Positions 46,323-55,103 of a stretch of 64,000 nucleotides of DNA are shown piece after piece (position 1 is the stretch's first letter; each line of letters begins with the position of its first letter). A model generated the notes under the pieces. It did no database searches, was not told the DNA's origin, and was given only the letters and a program-made list of their open reading frames with translations. Location of the stretch: positions 1-64,000 of the forward strand of contig NZ_CABPTO010000008.1 in NCBI RefSeq assembly GCF_902460355.1, written 5' to 3'. Both the position numbers and the translations under genes were made by a program. Source of the stretch: Streptococcus sp. Marseille-P6264 (GTDB lineage Bacteria; Bacillota; Bacilli; Lactobacillales; Streptococcaceae).

Positions 46323-47210
46323 GTGAAAGTCAATAAAATCAGAATGAAAGAAACCCTAATATCATATGCGTTTTTAGCTCCAATTCTTATATTCTTTACA
46401 GTATTTGTTTTGGCGCCTATGATAATGGGATTTATCACTAGTTTCTTTAATTATACAATGACCTCATTTACATTCGTTGGGTTTGATAACTACATTCGGA
46501 TGTTCAATGATCCAGTTTTTGTTAAGTCACTCATTAATACAGTTATTATTGTAATCGGCTCTGTGCCAGTAGTTGTGCTCTTCTCTTTGTTTGTGGCTTC
46601 ACAGACCTATGAGATGAATGCTGTTTCTCGCTCTTTCTACCGTTTTGTCTTCTTCCTACCGGTTGTTACAGGTAGTGTTGCCGTGACAGTCGTGTGGAAG
46701 TGGATCTACGATCCCCTATCTGGTATTTTGAACTTTGTTTTGAAATCTGGCCATATCATCAACCAAAACATTTCTTGGTTGGGAGACAAACAGTGGGCCT
46801 TGGCTGCTATCATTGTTATTTTGCTGACAACATCTGTCGGTCAGCCCATCATTCTCTACATTGCAGCTATGGGAAATATAGATAATTCTCTAGTTGAGGC
46901 CGCGCGTGTGGATGGGGCGACAGAGATGCAAGTTTTTTGGAAAATCAAATGGCCGAGCCTTTTGCCAACGACACTTTATATCGCTATCATCACAACTATT
47001 AACTCATTCCAATGTTTTGCCTTGATTCAGCTGTTGACATCAGGTGGACCAAACTATTCAACGAGTACGCTTATGTACTATCTATATGAAAAAGCCTTCA
47101 AGCTATCTGAATATGGCTATGCAAACACCATGGGAGTCTTTCTGGCGATTATGATTGCGATTATCAGTTTCGCCCAGTTCAAGATCCTCGGTAACGATGT
47201 GGAATATTAA
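46323..47210 (+). CDS. satB: sugar ABC transporter permease, sialic acid type
   Basis: A 295-aa MalF-type permease with six helices and the EAA loop VEAARVDGATEMQVFWKIKWPSL-like segment that contacts the ATPase. GTG 46323 is taken as the start because GAGGGG sits 9 nt upstream; an in-frame TTG at 46302 has no ribosome-binding site. Confidence 0.88.
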   Translation: MKVNKIRMKETLISYAFLAPILIFFTVFVLAPMIMGFITSFFNYTMTSFTFVGFDNYIRMFNDPVFVKSLINTVIIVIGSVPVVVLFSLFVASQTYEMNAVSRSFYRFVFFLPVVTGSVAVTVVWKWIYDPLSGILNFVLKSGHIINQNISWLGDKQWALAAIIVILLTTSVGQPIILYIAAMGNIDNSLVEAARVDGATEMQVFWKIKWPSLLPTTLYIAIITTINSFQCFALIQLLTSGGPNYSTSTLMYYLYEKAFKLSEYGYANTMGVFLAIMIAIISFAQFKILGNDVEY

Positions 47211-47226
47211 AGAAAGGAGCAGGAAT

Positions 47227-48057
47227 ATGAAACCAAAAAAATTTAATTCATTTAAAGTGTTCTCATCTGTTATTTTAGCACTTTTGACCGTGCTCTTTGT
47301 CTTTCCATTCTACTGGATTCTGACTGGAGCTTTTAAATCTCAGCCGGATACAATTATGATTCCGCCTCAATGGTGGCCACAAAACCCGACAACAGAGAAC
47401 TTCCAGCAATTAGCCGTTCAAAACCCAGCTTTACAATGGATGTGGAACAGTGTCTTCATTTCTCTTGCGACTATGTTCTTGGTTTGTGCGACGTCATCCC
47501 TAGCTGGTTATGTTTTGGCTAAGAAACGCTTTTATGGGCAACGGATTCTCTTTGCTATCTTTATCGCGGCTATGGCCTTGCCTAAGCAGGTTGTCCTAGT
47601 ACCTCTAGTGCGGATTGTCAATTTCATGGGAATCCACGATACCCTTTGGGCAGTTATTTTACCTTTAGTTGGCTGGCCGTTCGGGGTCTTCCTTATGAAG
47701 CAGTTTAGTGAAAATATCCCGACAGAGCTTCTGGAATCAGCTAAGATCGACGGTTGTGGTGAAATCCGGACCTTCTGGAGTGTAGCTTTCCCTATCGTCA
47801 AACCCGGCTTTGCTGCTCTGGCTATCTTCACCTTTATCAATACTTGGAATGACTACTTCATGCAGCTCGTAATGTTGACCTCGCGGAACAATCTGACGAT
47901 TTCGTTAGGGGTTGCGACTATGCAGGCTGAGATGGCAACCAACTACGGTCTGATTATGGCCGGTGCTGCTTTGGCGGCGGTGCCAATCGTAGCAGTCTTC
48001 CTCATCTTCCAAAAATCCTTTACCCAAGGGATTACTATGGGAGCTGTCAAAGGATAA
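47227..48057 (+). CDS. satC: sugar ABC transporter permease, sialic acid type
   Basis: A 276-aa MalG-type permease with six helices and the EAA loop ESAKIDGCGEIRTFWSVAFP. AAAGGAGC precedes ATG 47227. Together with the preceding permease it forms the membrane channel of the transporter. Confidence 0.9.
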   Translation: MKPKKFNSFKVFSSVILALLTVLFVFPFYWILTGAFKSQPDTIMIPPQWWPQNPTTENFQQLAVQNPALQWMWNSVFISLATMFLVCATSSLAGYVLAKKRFYGQRILFAIFIAAMALPKQVVLVPLVRIVNFMGIHDTLWAVILPLVGWPFGVFLMKQFSENIPTELLESAKIDGCGEIRTFWSVAFPIVKPGFAALAIFTFINTWNDYFMQLVMLTSRNNLTISLGVATMQAEMATNYGLIMAGAALAAVPIVAVFLIFQKSFTQGITMGAVKG

Positions 48058-48082
48058 GGCACTCAATAGAGGAAATAAAACT

Positions 48083-48535
48083 ATGATTTTTGATGATTTA
48101 AAAAATGTGACTCGTTACAAGGGCCTTCATCCGAACCTGGATAAAGCGATTGATTATCTCTATGAGCACCGCAAAGACAGCTTTGACTTGGGACGCTATG
48201 AAGTGGATGGAGATAAGGTCTTTCTCTTGGTTCAGGAAAACACGCTCAATCAAGAGGCCAATGATCAATTTGAATATCATAAAAAATATGCAGATTTTCA
48301 TCTGCTAGTAGCAGGGCATGAGTATTCGGCCTATGGTAGCCAGATGGTCGATGAGGCAGTAGCTTTTGATGAAGAGGCAGATATCGGCTTTGTTCATTGT
48401 CAAAATCGTTATCCTCTCTTGTTGGGTTATCATAATTTTGCGATTTTCTTTCCAGGAGAAGCTCATCAGCCGAATGGCTATGCGGGTCTGGAAGAAAATG
48501 TTAGAAAGTATCTTTTTAAAGTTTTAATAGACTAG
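48083..48535 (+). CDS. YhcH/YjgK/YiaL-family protein
   Basis: A 150-aa cupin-like protein. Members in sialic acid loci (NanQ) speed up conversion between sialic acid anomers. The YHKKYADFHLLVAGHE segment carries likely metal ligands, and FFPGEAHQPN is typical. Placed between transporter and nanA genes, it fits this role. Confidence 0.88.
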   Translation: MIFDDLKNVTRYKGLHPNLDKAIDYLYEHRKDSFDLGRYEVDGDKVFLLVQENTLNQEANDQFEYHKKYADFHLLVAGHEYSAYGSQMVDEAVAFDEEADIGFVHCQNRYPLLLGYHNFAIFFPGEAHQPNGYAGLEENVRKYLFKVLID

Positions 48536-48590
48536 CCCTAGGTGAGCGAGATTTTTGAGTGTGCCAGGCTAGCAGAGAAAGGAGAGACTT

Positions 48591-49241
48591 ATGTCAGATA
48601 AGGGAACAGGACTCATCAGAGCTATATTTGATACGGATAATTTCTTCATGCAAATCTGTGAGAAAATCCTAGATTTGATAACGGTCAATCTCCTCTTTCT
48701 CTTGTCTTGCCTGCCTTTGGTGACCATTGGGATTGCCAAGCTCAGTCTCTATCAGACACTTTTTGAAATCAAGGGAAACCGTCGGGTAAAAGTAATCAGA
48801 ACATACACTCGAATCTTTCGAGAAAATTGGAAGCAAGGACTCAAACTGGGCTTGCTGGAATTGGCTTTAGTCGGTATCAGTCTCTTTGACCTCCTGCTTT
48901 TTCGGACGCAGGAAGCCTTGCCTTTCCAAGTTTTAAAGGCGGTTTGTTTTGGAATTATTATTTTTACAATCCTGCTTTCTCTTTGCGTCTATCCCTTGGC
49001 TGGTAAGTTTCTCATGTCTTTTAGAGACCTTTTACAGACTAGCCTAGTGATTGTAAGTCTGAATTTTCCTTGGTTCTTTGTTATGATGGCGGTTATAGCC
49101 GCGATCCTTGTCATCATCTATAGTTCAGGCTTTGTGTTGCTGTTAGGATTTTCCCTCTTTGCCTTTATCGGCTTTGCAGGTCTGGCTTATTTGCATCTTC
49201 CTATTTTGGAAAAAATCTTCGCTAAATACAGCAGTCTATAA
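48591..49241 (+). CDS. YesL-like DUF624 membrane protein
   Basis: A 216-aa protein with five predicted membrane helices. NLLFLLSCLPLVTIGIAKLSLYQ near the N-terminus is characteristic of the YesL/DUF624 family, common in sugar-uptake operons of Gram-positives. Function unknown. AAGGAGAG precedes the ATG. Confidence 0.82.
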   Translation: MSDKGTGLIRAIFDTDNFFMQICEKILDLITVNLLFLLSCLPLVTIGIAKLSLYQTLFEIKGNRRVKVIRTYTRIFRENWKQGLKLGLLELALVGISLFDLLLFRTQEALPFQVLKAVCFGIIIFTILLSLCVYPLAGKFLMSFRDLLQTSLVIVSLNFPWFFVMMAVIAAILVIIYSSGFVLLLGFSLFAFIGFAGLAYLHLPILEKIFAKYSSL

Positions 49242-49273
49242 TCTAGAATTAATACATTGGAGAAAATTTGAAA

Positions 49274-50191
49274 ATGAAAGATTTAAAGAAATATCACGGT
49301 GTCATCCCAGCTTTTTATGCTTGTTATGACGAGGAGGGTGAAATCAGCCCGGAGCGGACTCGCGCTTTGGTGGAGTATTTCATCGACAAGGGCGTGCAAG
49401 GTCTCTATGTCAATGGCTCGTCAGGAGAATGTATCTACCAGAGCGTGGCCGACAGAAAAGTAATTTTGGAAGAAGTAATGAAAGTTGCTAAGGGCAAACT
49501 GACCATCATTGCTCACGTAGCCTGCAACAATACTAAGGACAGTATCGAGTTGGCAAAACATGCGGAAGCTTTAGGAGTTGATGCTATTGCGGCTATTCCG
49601 CCGATTTATTTTCGACTGCCAGAGTATTCGGTTGCTCAGTACTGGAATGATATCAGTGCGGCTGCCCCACATACTGATTTTGTGATTTATAATATTCCGC
49701 AATTGGCTGGTGCAGCGCTGACTCCGAGTCTTTATAAGGAAATGCTCAAGAATGAGCGCGTGATTGGGGTGAAAAATTCCTCTATGCCAGTTCAGGATAT
49801 CCAGACTTTTGCAGCACTTGGTGGCAGTGACCATTTGGTCTTTAACGGTCCAGATGAGCAGTTCTTGGGTGGCCGTCTTATGGGTGCTGCAGCCGGTATC
49901 GGTGGTACATACGGAGCTATGCCAGAGCTCTTCCTCAAACTCAATCAACTGATTACTGACAAGGAACTAGAAAGAGCTAAAGAGTTGCAGTTTGCCATTA
50001 ACGACATTATCGGCAAGCTAACCAGTGCTCACGGCAATATGTATGCTGTTATCAAAGAAGTTCTCAAGCTCAACGAAGGACTGGCTATCGGCTCTGTCCG
50101 TGCTCCTTTGACACCAGTCGTAGAAGCAGACCGTCCAGTCGTAAAAGCAGCAGCGGCCTTGATCCAAGAAACTAAGGAGCGCTTCCTCTAA
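49274..50191 (+). CDS. nanA: N-acetylneuraminate lyase
   Basis: A 305-aa aldolase splitting sialic acid into ManNAc and pyruvate. The Schiff-base Lys167 lies in GVKNSSM, Tyr139 in FVIYNIPQ, and the carboxylate-binding GSSGE motif at 48-52. ATG 49274 is used; an in-frame TTG at 49268 is closer to GGAGA and cannot be excluded. Not to be confused with the sialidase also called NanA. Confidence 0.93.
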   Translation: MKDLKKYHGVIPAFYACYDEEGEISPERTRALVEYFIDKGVQGLYVNGSSGECIYQSVADRKVILEEVMKVAKGKLTIIAHVACNNTKDSIELAKHAEALGVDAIAAIPPIYFRLPEYSVAQYWNDISAAAPHTDFVIYNIPQLAGAALTPSLYKEMLKNERVIGVKNSSMPVQDIQTFAALGGSDHLVFNGPDEQFLGGRLMGAAAGIGGTYGAMPELFLKLNQLITDKELERAKELQFAINDIIGKLTSAHGNMYAVIKEVLKLNEGLAIGSVRAPLTPVVEADRPVVKAAAALIQETKERFL

Positions 50192-50208
50192 AAGAAAGAA
50201 GGATGCTT

Positions 50209-51093
50209 ATGGGAAATTATGTTACGATTGACATTGGCGGTACCAATATCAAATACGGCCTGATAGACGACCAAGAAACGCTAGTAGAAGCCCATGAAAT
50301 ACCTACGGAAGCCCATAAGGGCGGTCCAGAGATTATGCGTAAGGTTCAAAAGATAGTTGCTGATTATGTGCAGGCTGGTTCAATTGAGGGGATTTGTATC
50401 TCCTCAGCTGGCATGGTCGATCCAGACAAGGGAGAAATCTTTTACGCTGGCCCTCAGATTCCTAACTATGCTGGGACGCAATTTAAGAAGGTCTTGGAGG
50501 AGGAATTTTCCATTCCTTGCGAGATTGAGAATGACGTCAACTGTGCCGGTCTGGCTGAGGTCATGTCTGGCCATGGTAAGGGAGCAAAAATTGCGGTCTG
50601 TCTGACAATTGGGACAGGGATTGGTGGCTGTCTAGTAGCGGATGGGCAAGTTTTTCACGGCTTTAGCAACTCAGCCTGCGAAGTAGGCTATCTGCACCTG
50701 CCGGACGGAGCCTTTCAGGATGTAGCTTCGACCACAGCCTTGGTTCAATATGTTGCTGACTTGCACGGAGAAGATCCCTCTCTCTGGAATGGTCGCAGGA
50801 TTTTCAAAGAAGCGACCGAGGGCAATACCTTCTGTATCAAAGGAATTGACCGCATGGTAGGCTATCTGGGTCAAGGAATTGCCAATATCTGCTATGTCGT
50901 CAATCCGGAAATCGTCGTCTTAGGCGGTGGTATTATGGGGCAAGAGGCCATTCTCCGACCGCGGATCCAAGCGGCTCTCAAGGATGCTCTGGTGCCGAGT
51001 ATAGCTGAGAAGACCAAACTAGCCTTTGCCTATCACCAAAATACGGCGGGCATGTTTGGAGCTTACTACCACTTTAAAAATAAACATCAGTAA
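50209..51093 (+). CDS. nanK: ROK-family kinase, probable N-acetylmannosamine kinase
   Basis: A 294-aa sugar kinase. The N-terminal phosphate loop is TIDIGGTNIKYG, and GTGIGGCLVADG is the second ATP motif. The cysteine cluster CxCGxxGCxE that binds zinc in most ROK proteins is absent; only ACEVGYLHL remains in that position. It should phosphorylate ManNAc made by NanA to feed NanE. AGAAGGA precedes ATG 50209. Confidence 0.88.
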   Translation: MGNYVTIDIGGTNIKYGLIDDQETLVEAHEIPTEAHKGGPEIMRKVQKIVADYVQAGSIEGICISSAGMVDPDKGEIFYAGPQIPNYAGTQFKKVLEEEFSIPCEIENDVNCAGLAEVMSGHGKGAKIAVCLTIGTGIGGCLVADGQVFHGFSNSACEVGYLHLPDGAFQDVASTTALVQYVADLHGEDPSLWNGRRIFKEATEGNTFCIKGIDRMVGYLGQGIANICYVVNPEIVVLGGGIMGQEAILRPRIQAALKDALVPSIAEKTKLAFAYHQNTAGMFGAYYHFKNKHQ

Positions 51094-51100
51094 TCCAAGT

Positions 51101-51127
51101 AAACCTGGGGAGTGACCTCAGGTTTCT
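51101..51127 (+). terminator. terminator of the sialic acid operon
   Basis: AAACCTG..CAGGTTT with inner GG/CC pairs, followed by TTTC. Confidence 0.75.
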
Positions 51128-51339
51128 TGCTTCTAGAAAAACTGCTTCTGTAGATGGACAGATAGTATTTTAGAAGAAGTTGAAATGACAGGAAAAATTC
51201 GGTGGATAGAACTAAATTTTCAAAAATTTAACTTTGCTCACCTATCTTTAGAAGTAGATTTAAAAAGTTGCACAAGACTTTTAAGAAGTACCAGCCCTTT
51301 GAGGTTGAGCAATCAGTAACCCATCAAGGAGTTAAAAAT

Positions 51340-51365
51340 AAGGCCAGGATTTTTGTCCTAGCCTT
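51340..51365 (-). terminator. terminator of the RpiR gene
   Basis: AAGGCCAGGA-ttttttg-type loop-TCCTAGCCTT directly after the stop codon. Its sequence resembles hairpin C of the three-hairpin repeat and may be a relic of one. Confidence 0.75.
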
Positions 51366-52211
51366 TTATTGATGCCTACGGTAATAGCCGTTAAGTTTGT
51401 GATTTTCCCAGTAACTATTGAAGATTTTTTCCTTTCTCTCTCGGTCAATTTCTAGGAAAAAGGCATAAAGTATGTCAATCATCAGCAGCATTGGGAACTG
51501 AGCTGAGATTCGTTGGATGAACTGAGGTTTACTTTGCATTGCAACTGGGATGATTTCTGAAAAGTCTTCTTTAATCAAATCAGGCTGGCCAGTGATTAAT
51601 ACGGTCTTGGCTCCCATGCCCTTGGCATCAATCAGGCTGTCAATAATGGATGGGGTTTGACCTGAAAGAGAAAAGCCGATAACTAGGCAGTTTTTGTCTA
51701 AAATGCTCGTTGTCCAAGCAAAGCCATCCGCATCTGTCAGAGCTTCACAAATAACCCCTAAGCGCATGAAGCGCAGTTTCATATCGCGAGCGACGAGCCC
51801 CGAGCTTCCCGTGCCAAAAAAATAGACACGATCTGCTTTTTCAATCAGCTGGGCTACGCGCTCCAACCTTTTTTCGTCAATCAAGTCCTCGGTTTGTTGC
51901 CGAATTTGAATATAGTTGCGTAGCACCTGGCGGGACGAATCATTTTTCAGATTTGTATGCTCCGTTTTGCTGATTTTCAGCTGTTGGAGATATTGGAAGT
52001 TGAACTCCCGATAGCCCTTAAAGCCACATTTTTTTGCAAAACGGGTCAAGGCCGCCTGTGAGATGTGCAAAGTTTGAGCTACTTCGAGGGAGGACAGATC
52101 CCCTTCTATCTCTGTCGGAGTCAAAAAATAGTCGGCAATCTGTTTTTCGACATCGGTCATAGTGTCGTAACAGCTTTCGATGATGGCCAAGATATTTTGC
52201 TGGTGTCTCAT
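51366..52211 (-). CDS. nanR: RpiR-family regulator of sialic acid genes
   Basis: A 281-aa regulator. The N-terminal HTH_6 domain includes LSSLEVAQTLHISQAALTRF, and the SIS domain (about 120-250) has FFGTGSSGLVARDMKLRFMR and GFSLSGQTPSI. RpiR proteins in nan loci sense ManNAc-6-P or related sugars. It converges on nanK. The symbol rests on context. Confidence 0.88.
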   Translation of the reverse strand: MRHQQNILAIIESCYDTMTDVEKQIADYFLTPTEIEGDLSSLEVAQTLHISQAALTRFAKKCGFKGYREFNFQYLQQLKISKTEHTNLKNDSSRQVLRNYIQIRQQTEDLIDEKRLERVAQLIEKADRVYFFGTGSSGLVARDMKLRFMRLGVICEALTDADGFAWTTSILDKNCLVIGFSLSGQTPSIIDSLIDAKGMGAKTVLITGQPDLIKEDFSEIIPVAMQSKPQFIQRISAQFPMLLMIDILYAFFLEIDRERKEKIFNSYWENHKLNGYYRRHQ

Positions 52212-52280
52212 GATGGGTCACTTTCTTTGGTCAAAATAATAAAACATAATTTCATTATAACATAGTTTAGAGGGAATAAA

Positions 52281-52424
52281 GTGTTTTCACAGCCAAGAAT
52301 TATCAGACCTTACTTTCCATTGGAGTATGAGCGGTCAGTAGTTTCAGTATTTCCTGATAACATGACGGTCTTTCTTTCTGAGCAGCTATTTCCTAAAGAT
52401 TGTGTCGGGTACAGGAAAAAGTGA
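52281..52424 (+). CDS. possible 47-aa small protein
   Basis: GTG preceded by AGAGGG (6-nt spacing) opens a frame reading VFSQPRIIRPYFPLEYERS on to FPKDCVGYRKK and TGA. It is soluble, rich in Phe, Pro and Tyr, and follows the divergent RpiR promoter region. Codon usage looks gene-like, but there is no recognised family, and it could be a remnant of a longer gene. Confidence 0.35.
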   Translation: MFSQPRIIRPYFPLEYERSVVSVFPDNMTVFLSEQLFPKDCVGYRKK

Positions 52425-52430
52425 TATAAT
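52425..52430 (+). promoter_or_regulatory. -10 for the GNAT gene
   Basis: TATAAT overlaps the end of the possible small protein. It gives a ~105-nt leader before the acetyltransferase gene. No good -35 seen. Confidence 0.4.
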
Positions 52431-52544
52431 TTACACAAGTAATGTTCCAAGTTTGGATCTGAAGCAAGGGAGATAGGAGCCACTGTCCATTGCAGCTTCC
52501 AATTCTTATTTTGGAAATCAGTAAAGCTAGATTGTGAGGTTTTT

Positions 52545-53240
52545 ATGCGAATCAATGAACTAGGCCAGCCTATTGGAGAGGCTCTGCCAGATTTTAAGCC
52601 GGGGGACTTGCCTAACTTGGAGCGAATTGAAGGACAGTATGTTATTATCGAGCGGTTGTCCAAGGACAAGCATGGAGCAGATTTATATGAAGTATATGGT
52701 CCGGATTCACCTGCTGACATGTGGACCTATCTCTTTCAAAATGCTGCTCAGAGTCAGGAGAAGTGGGAAAGCGTGCTGGATCGGATGCTGGCAGCTCAGG
52801 ATCGTTTCCACCATGCCATTGTGGACAAGGAGAGTGGCAAGGCGCTGGGAACCTTTGCATTAATGAGGATTGACCGAGGCAACCGTGTCATTGAAGTAGG
52901 CGCTGTGACCTATTCACCGCAGCTGAAGCGCACCAGACTGGCTACAGAAGCCCAGTACTTACTGGCACGCTATGTCTTTGAAGAGCTGGAGTATCGCCGC
53001 TACGAATGGAAGTGCGATGCGCTCAATCAGCCCTCAAGGCGAGCGGCAGAGCGGCTTGGCTTTACCTACGAAGGTAGGTTCCGTCAGGCGGTCGTCTATA
53101 AGGGGCGTAACCGAGACACTGATTGGCTCTCCATGATTGACAGCGATTGGCCTGCCGTCAAGAGTCGTTTGGAGAAATGGCTGAGCCCAGACAATTTCGA
53201 TGAAAAGGGACAGCAAATAAAAGCCTTGTCTGAGTTTTGA
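52545..53240 (+). CDS. GNAT acetyltransferase, RimJ/RimL type
   Basis: A 231-aa N-acetyltransferase. The acceptor region VIEVGAVTYSPQLKRTRLATEAQYLL leads to the acetyl-CoA binding helix, and YEWKCDALNQPSRRAAERLGFTYEGRFRQ is typical of RimJ/RimL-like proteins that acetylate ribosomal proteins, amino acids or small amines. Substrate unknown. GTGAGG precedes the ATG. Confidence 0.88.
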   Translation: MRINELGQPIGEALPDFKPGDLPNLERIEGQYVIIERLSKDKHGADLYEVYGPDSPADMWTYLFQNAAQSQEKWESVLDRMLAAQDRFHHAIVDKESGKALGTFALMRIDRGNRVIEVGAVTYSPQLKRTRLATEAQYLLARYVFEELEYRRYEWKCDALNQPSRRAAERLGFTYEGRFRQAVVYKGRNRDTDWLSMIDSDWPAVKSRLEKWLSPDNFDEKGQQIKALSEF

Positions 53241-53251
53241 CATTTGATTGA

Positions 53252-53422
53252 GAGTGGGCCAGAAATCGGTAATTCGTTAGAATTCGATTTCGTCGTCCCA
53301 CCTCCGCACAGTTGAGTAGGGCTGTAAAAGCTGATGAAATCAGCGTAGTAGAGCCCACTCAACCACTGCGTCTTGCTTGACATCCAAAGACAATTGAGAG
53401 CTAGGACTTTTGTCCCAGACTC
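53252..53422 (+). repeat. three-hairpin intergenic repeat, copy 3
   Basis: Plus-orientation copy after the acetyltransferase gene. Hairpin A has one mismatch (GTGGGCC), one base is lost in GACATCC, and hairpin C is weakened (GAGAGCTAGGAC / GTCCCAGACTC). It is followed by TTTTTG, so it may work as the terminator of the upstream gene. Confidence 0.9.
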
Positions 53423-53471
53423 TTTTTGCTTTTTAATTTTGATAAAAAGCGAGAATTTTCTGATAAATTTT

Positions 53472-53480
53472 GGTATAATA
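53472..53480 (+). promoter_or_regulatory. extended -10 of thrC
   Basis: TGGTATAAT ends at 53480. Unlike the leaderless genes, it is followed by a ~30-nt leader with a purine-rich ribosome-binding region. Confidence 0.55.
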
Positions 53481-53510
53481 AAACGAACTACAGATAAAGG
53501 ATGAGAGAGA

Positions 53511-54995
53511 ATGACCTTAGTTTATCAATCAACACGCGATGAAAAGAATAAAGTAACAGCTAGCCAGGCGATTCTGCAAGGTTTGGCGACAGACGGCGGT
53601 CTGTTTACGCCCATTACCTATCCGCAGGTCGATTTGGACTTTGCCAAGCTCAAAGACGCTTCTTATCAGGAAGTAGCCAAGCTGGTTTTGTCTGCTTTTT
53701 TGGATGATTTTTCTGAAGCGGAGCTGGATCACTGTATCAACCATGCCTATGACAGCAAGTTTGATGATGCGGCTATTGCTCCTTTGATCAAGCTGGATGG
53801 TCAGTATAATCTAGAACTTTTCCATGGGGCGACCATTGCCTTTAAGGACATGGCTTTGTCCATCCTGCCTCACTTGATGACAACCGCAGCCAAAAAGCAT
53901 GGCTTGGAAAACAAAATTGTCATTTTGACAGCAACTTCTGGTGATACAGGCAAGGCGGCTATGGCAGGCTTTGCGGACGTCCCTGGGACTGAAATCATCG
54001 TCTTTTATCCGAAAGATGGTGTCAGCAAGGTTCAAGAGCTGCAAATGACGACGCAGACAGGTGCCAATACGCATGTTGTTGCCATTGATGGCAACTTTGA
54101 TGATGCCCAGACCAATGTTAAGCACATGTTCAACGATACAGACCTACGGGCTCGTCTCCTGGAGCATAAACTCCAGTTTTCATCAGCTAACTCCATGAAT
54201 ATCGGCCGTTTAGTGCCTCAGATTGTCTACTATGTCTACGCTTATGCTCAGTTGGTGAAGACTGGGGAAATCGCAGCAGGCGACAAGGTCAACTTTACCG
54301 TTCCGACTGGTAATTTTGGAAATATCCTGGCGGCCTACTATGCCAAGCAAATCGGTCTGCCGGTTGGCAAGCTAATCTGTGCATCGAATGAGAACAATGT
54401 CCTGACCGACTTCTTCAAGACTCAGGTTTATGATAAGAAGCGGAGCTTCAAGGTGACGACTAGCCCGTCCATGGATATTCTGGTCTCTTCTAACTTAGAG
54501 CGCTTGATTTTCCATCTGTCTGGTAACAGCGCTGAGAAAACAGCAGCCCTAATGGCGGCTCTCAATGAGTATGGACAGTATGAATTGACGGACTTTGACG
54601 CTGAGATTTTAGAGCTCTTTGCAGCTGACTATGCGACAGAGGCAGAGACAGCAGCTGAAATCAAGCGGGTCTATCAAACGTCTGACTATATCGAAGACCC
54701 TCATACAGCCGTTGCGTCTGCTGTTTATCAAAAATATCTGGTAGAGACAGGCGATCAACGCAAGACTATTATCGCATCTACCGCTAGTCCTTATAAATTC
54801 CCAGTCGTGGCCGTTGAAGCTGTGACTGGTCAGTCAGGACTTAGTGACTTCGAGGCTTTGGACCAACTGCACGAACTTTCTGGCGTAGCCCTGCCACCAG
54901 CTGTGGACGGTTTAGAAACAGCACCAGTTCGCCACAAAACGACGGTCGCTGCAGACCAAATGCAGGCAGCAGTCGAAGATTACTTGGAATTGTAA
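53511..54995 (+). CDS. thrC: threonine synthase
   Basis: A 494-aa PLP enzyme that converts O-phosphohomoserine to threonine. Lys112 in HGATIAFKDMALS is the cofactor lysine. TATSGDTGKAAMAGF and the phosphate-binding VPTGNFGN are present. Length fits the longer bacterial/fungal class. No T-box leader is visible; repeat copy 3 lies just upstream. Confidence 0.95.
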   Translation: MTLVYQSTRDEKNKVTASQAILQGLATDGGLFTPITYPQVDLDFAKLKDASYQEVAKLVLSAFLDDFSEAELDHCINHAYDSKFDDAAIAPLIKLDGQYNLELFHGATIAFKDMALSILPHLMTTAAKKHGLENKIVILTATSGDTGKAAMAGFADVPGTEIIVFYPKDGVSKVQELQMTTQTGANTHVVAIDGNFDDAQTNVKHMFNDTDLRARLLEHKLQFSSANSMNIGRLVPQIVYYVYAYAQLVKTGEIAAGDKVNFTVPTGNFGNILAAYYAKQIGLPVGKLICASNENNVLTDFFKTQVYDKKRSFKVTTSPSMDILVSSNLERLIFHLSGNSAEKTAALMAALNEYGQYELTDFDAEILELFAADYATEAETAAEIKRVYQTSDYIEDPHTAVASAVYQKYLVETGDQRKTIIASTASPYKFPVVAVEAVTGQSGLSDFEALDQLHELSGVALPPAVDGLETAPVRHKTTVAADQMQAAVEDYLEL

Positions 54996-55013
54996 AAATG
55001 GCTTAGAAAGCCT

Positions 55014-55043
55014 AAAATCAGCTGGATATCTAGCTGATTTTTT
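55014..55043 (+). terminator. terminator after thrC
   Basis: AAAATCAGCT-ggatatct-AGCTGATTTTTT. Confidence 0.9.
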
Positions 55044-55103
55044 CTTAGGATATCCAATGAAAGAAAGAGAAGTAGCTGATGCTTAAGAGGGAGAATTTTC
55101 TCT

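Noticed and set aside
53096-53383. Minus-strand frames across repeat copy 3 (and the equivalent at copies 1 and 4)
   Set aside because: The peptides (SGLYYADFISFYSPTQL and so on) arise from the repeat itself and recur wherever it occurs. The hairpin structure explains the sequence better than coding.
53423-53510. Possible T-box or threonine attenuator before thrC
   Set aside because: The leader is only about 30 nt after the extended -10 and holds no specifier loop, T-box sequence or Thr-rich leader peptide.
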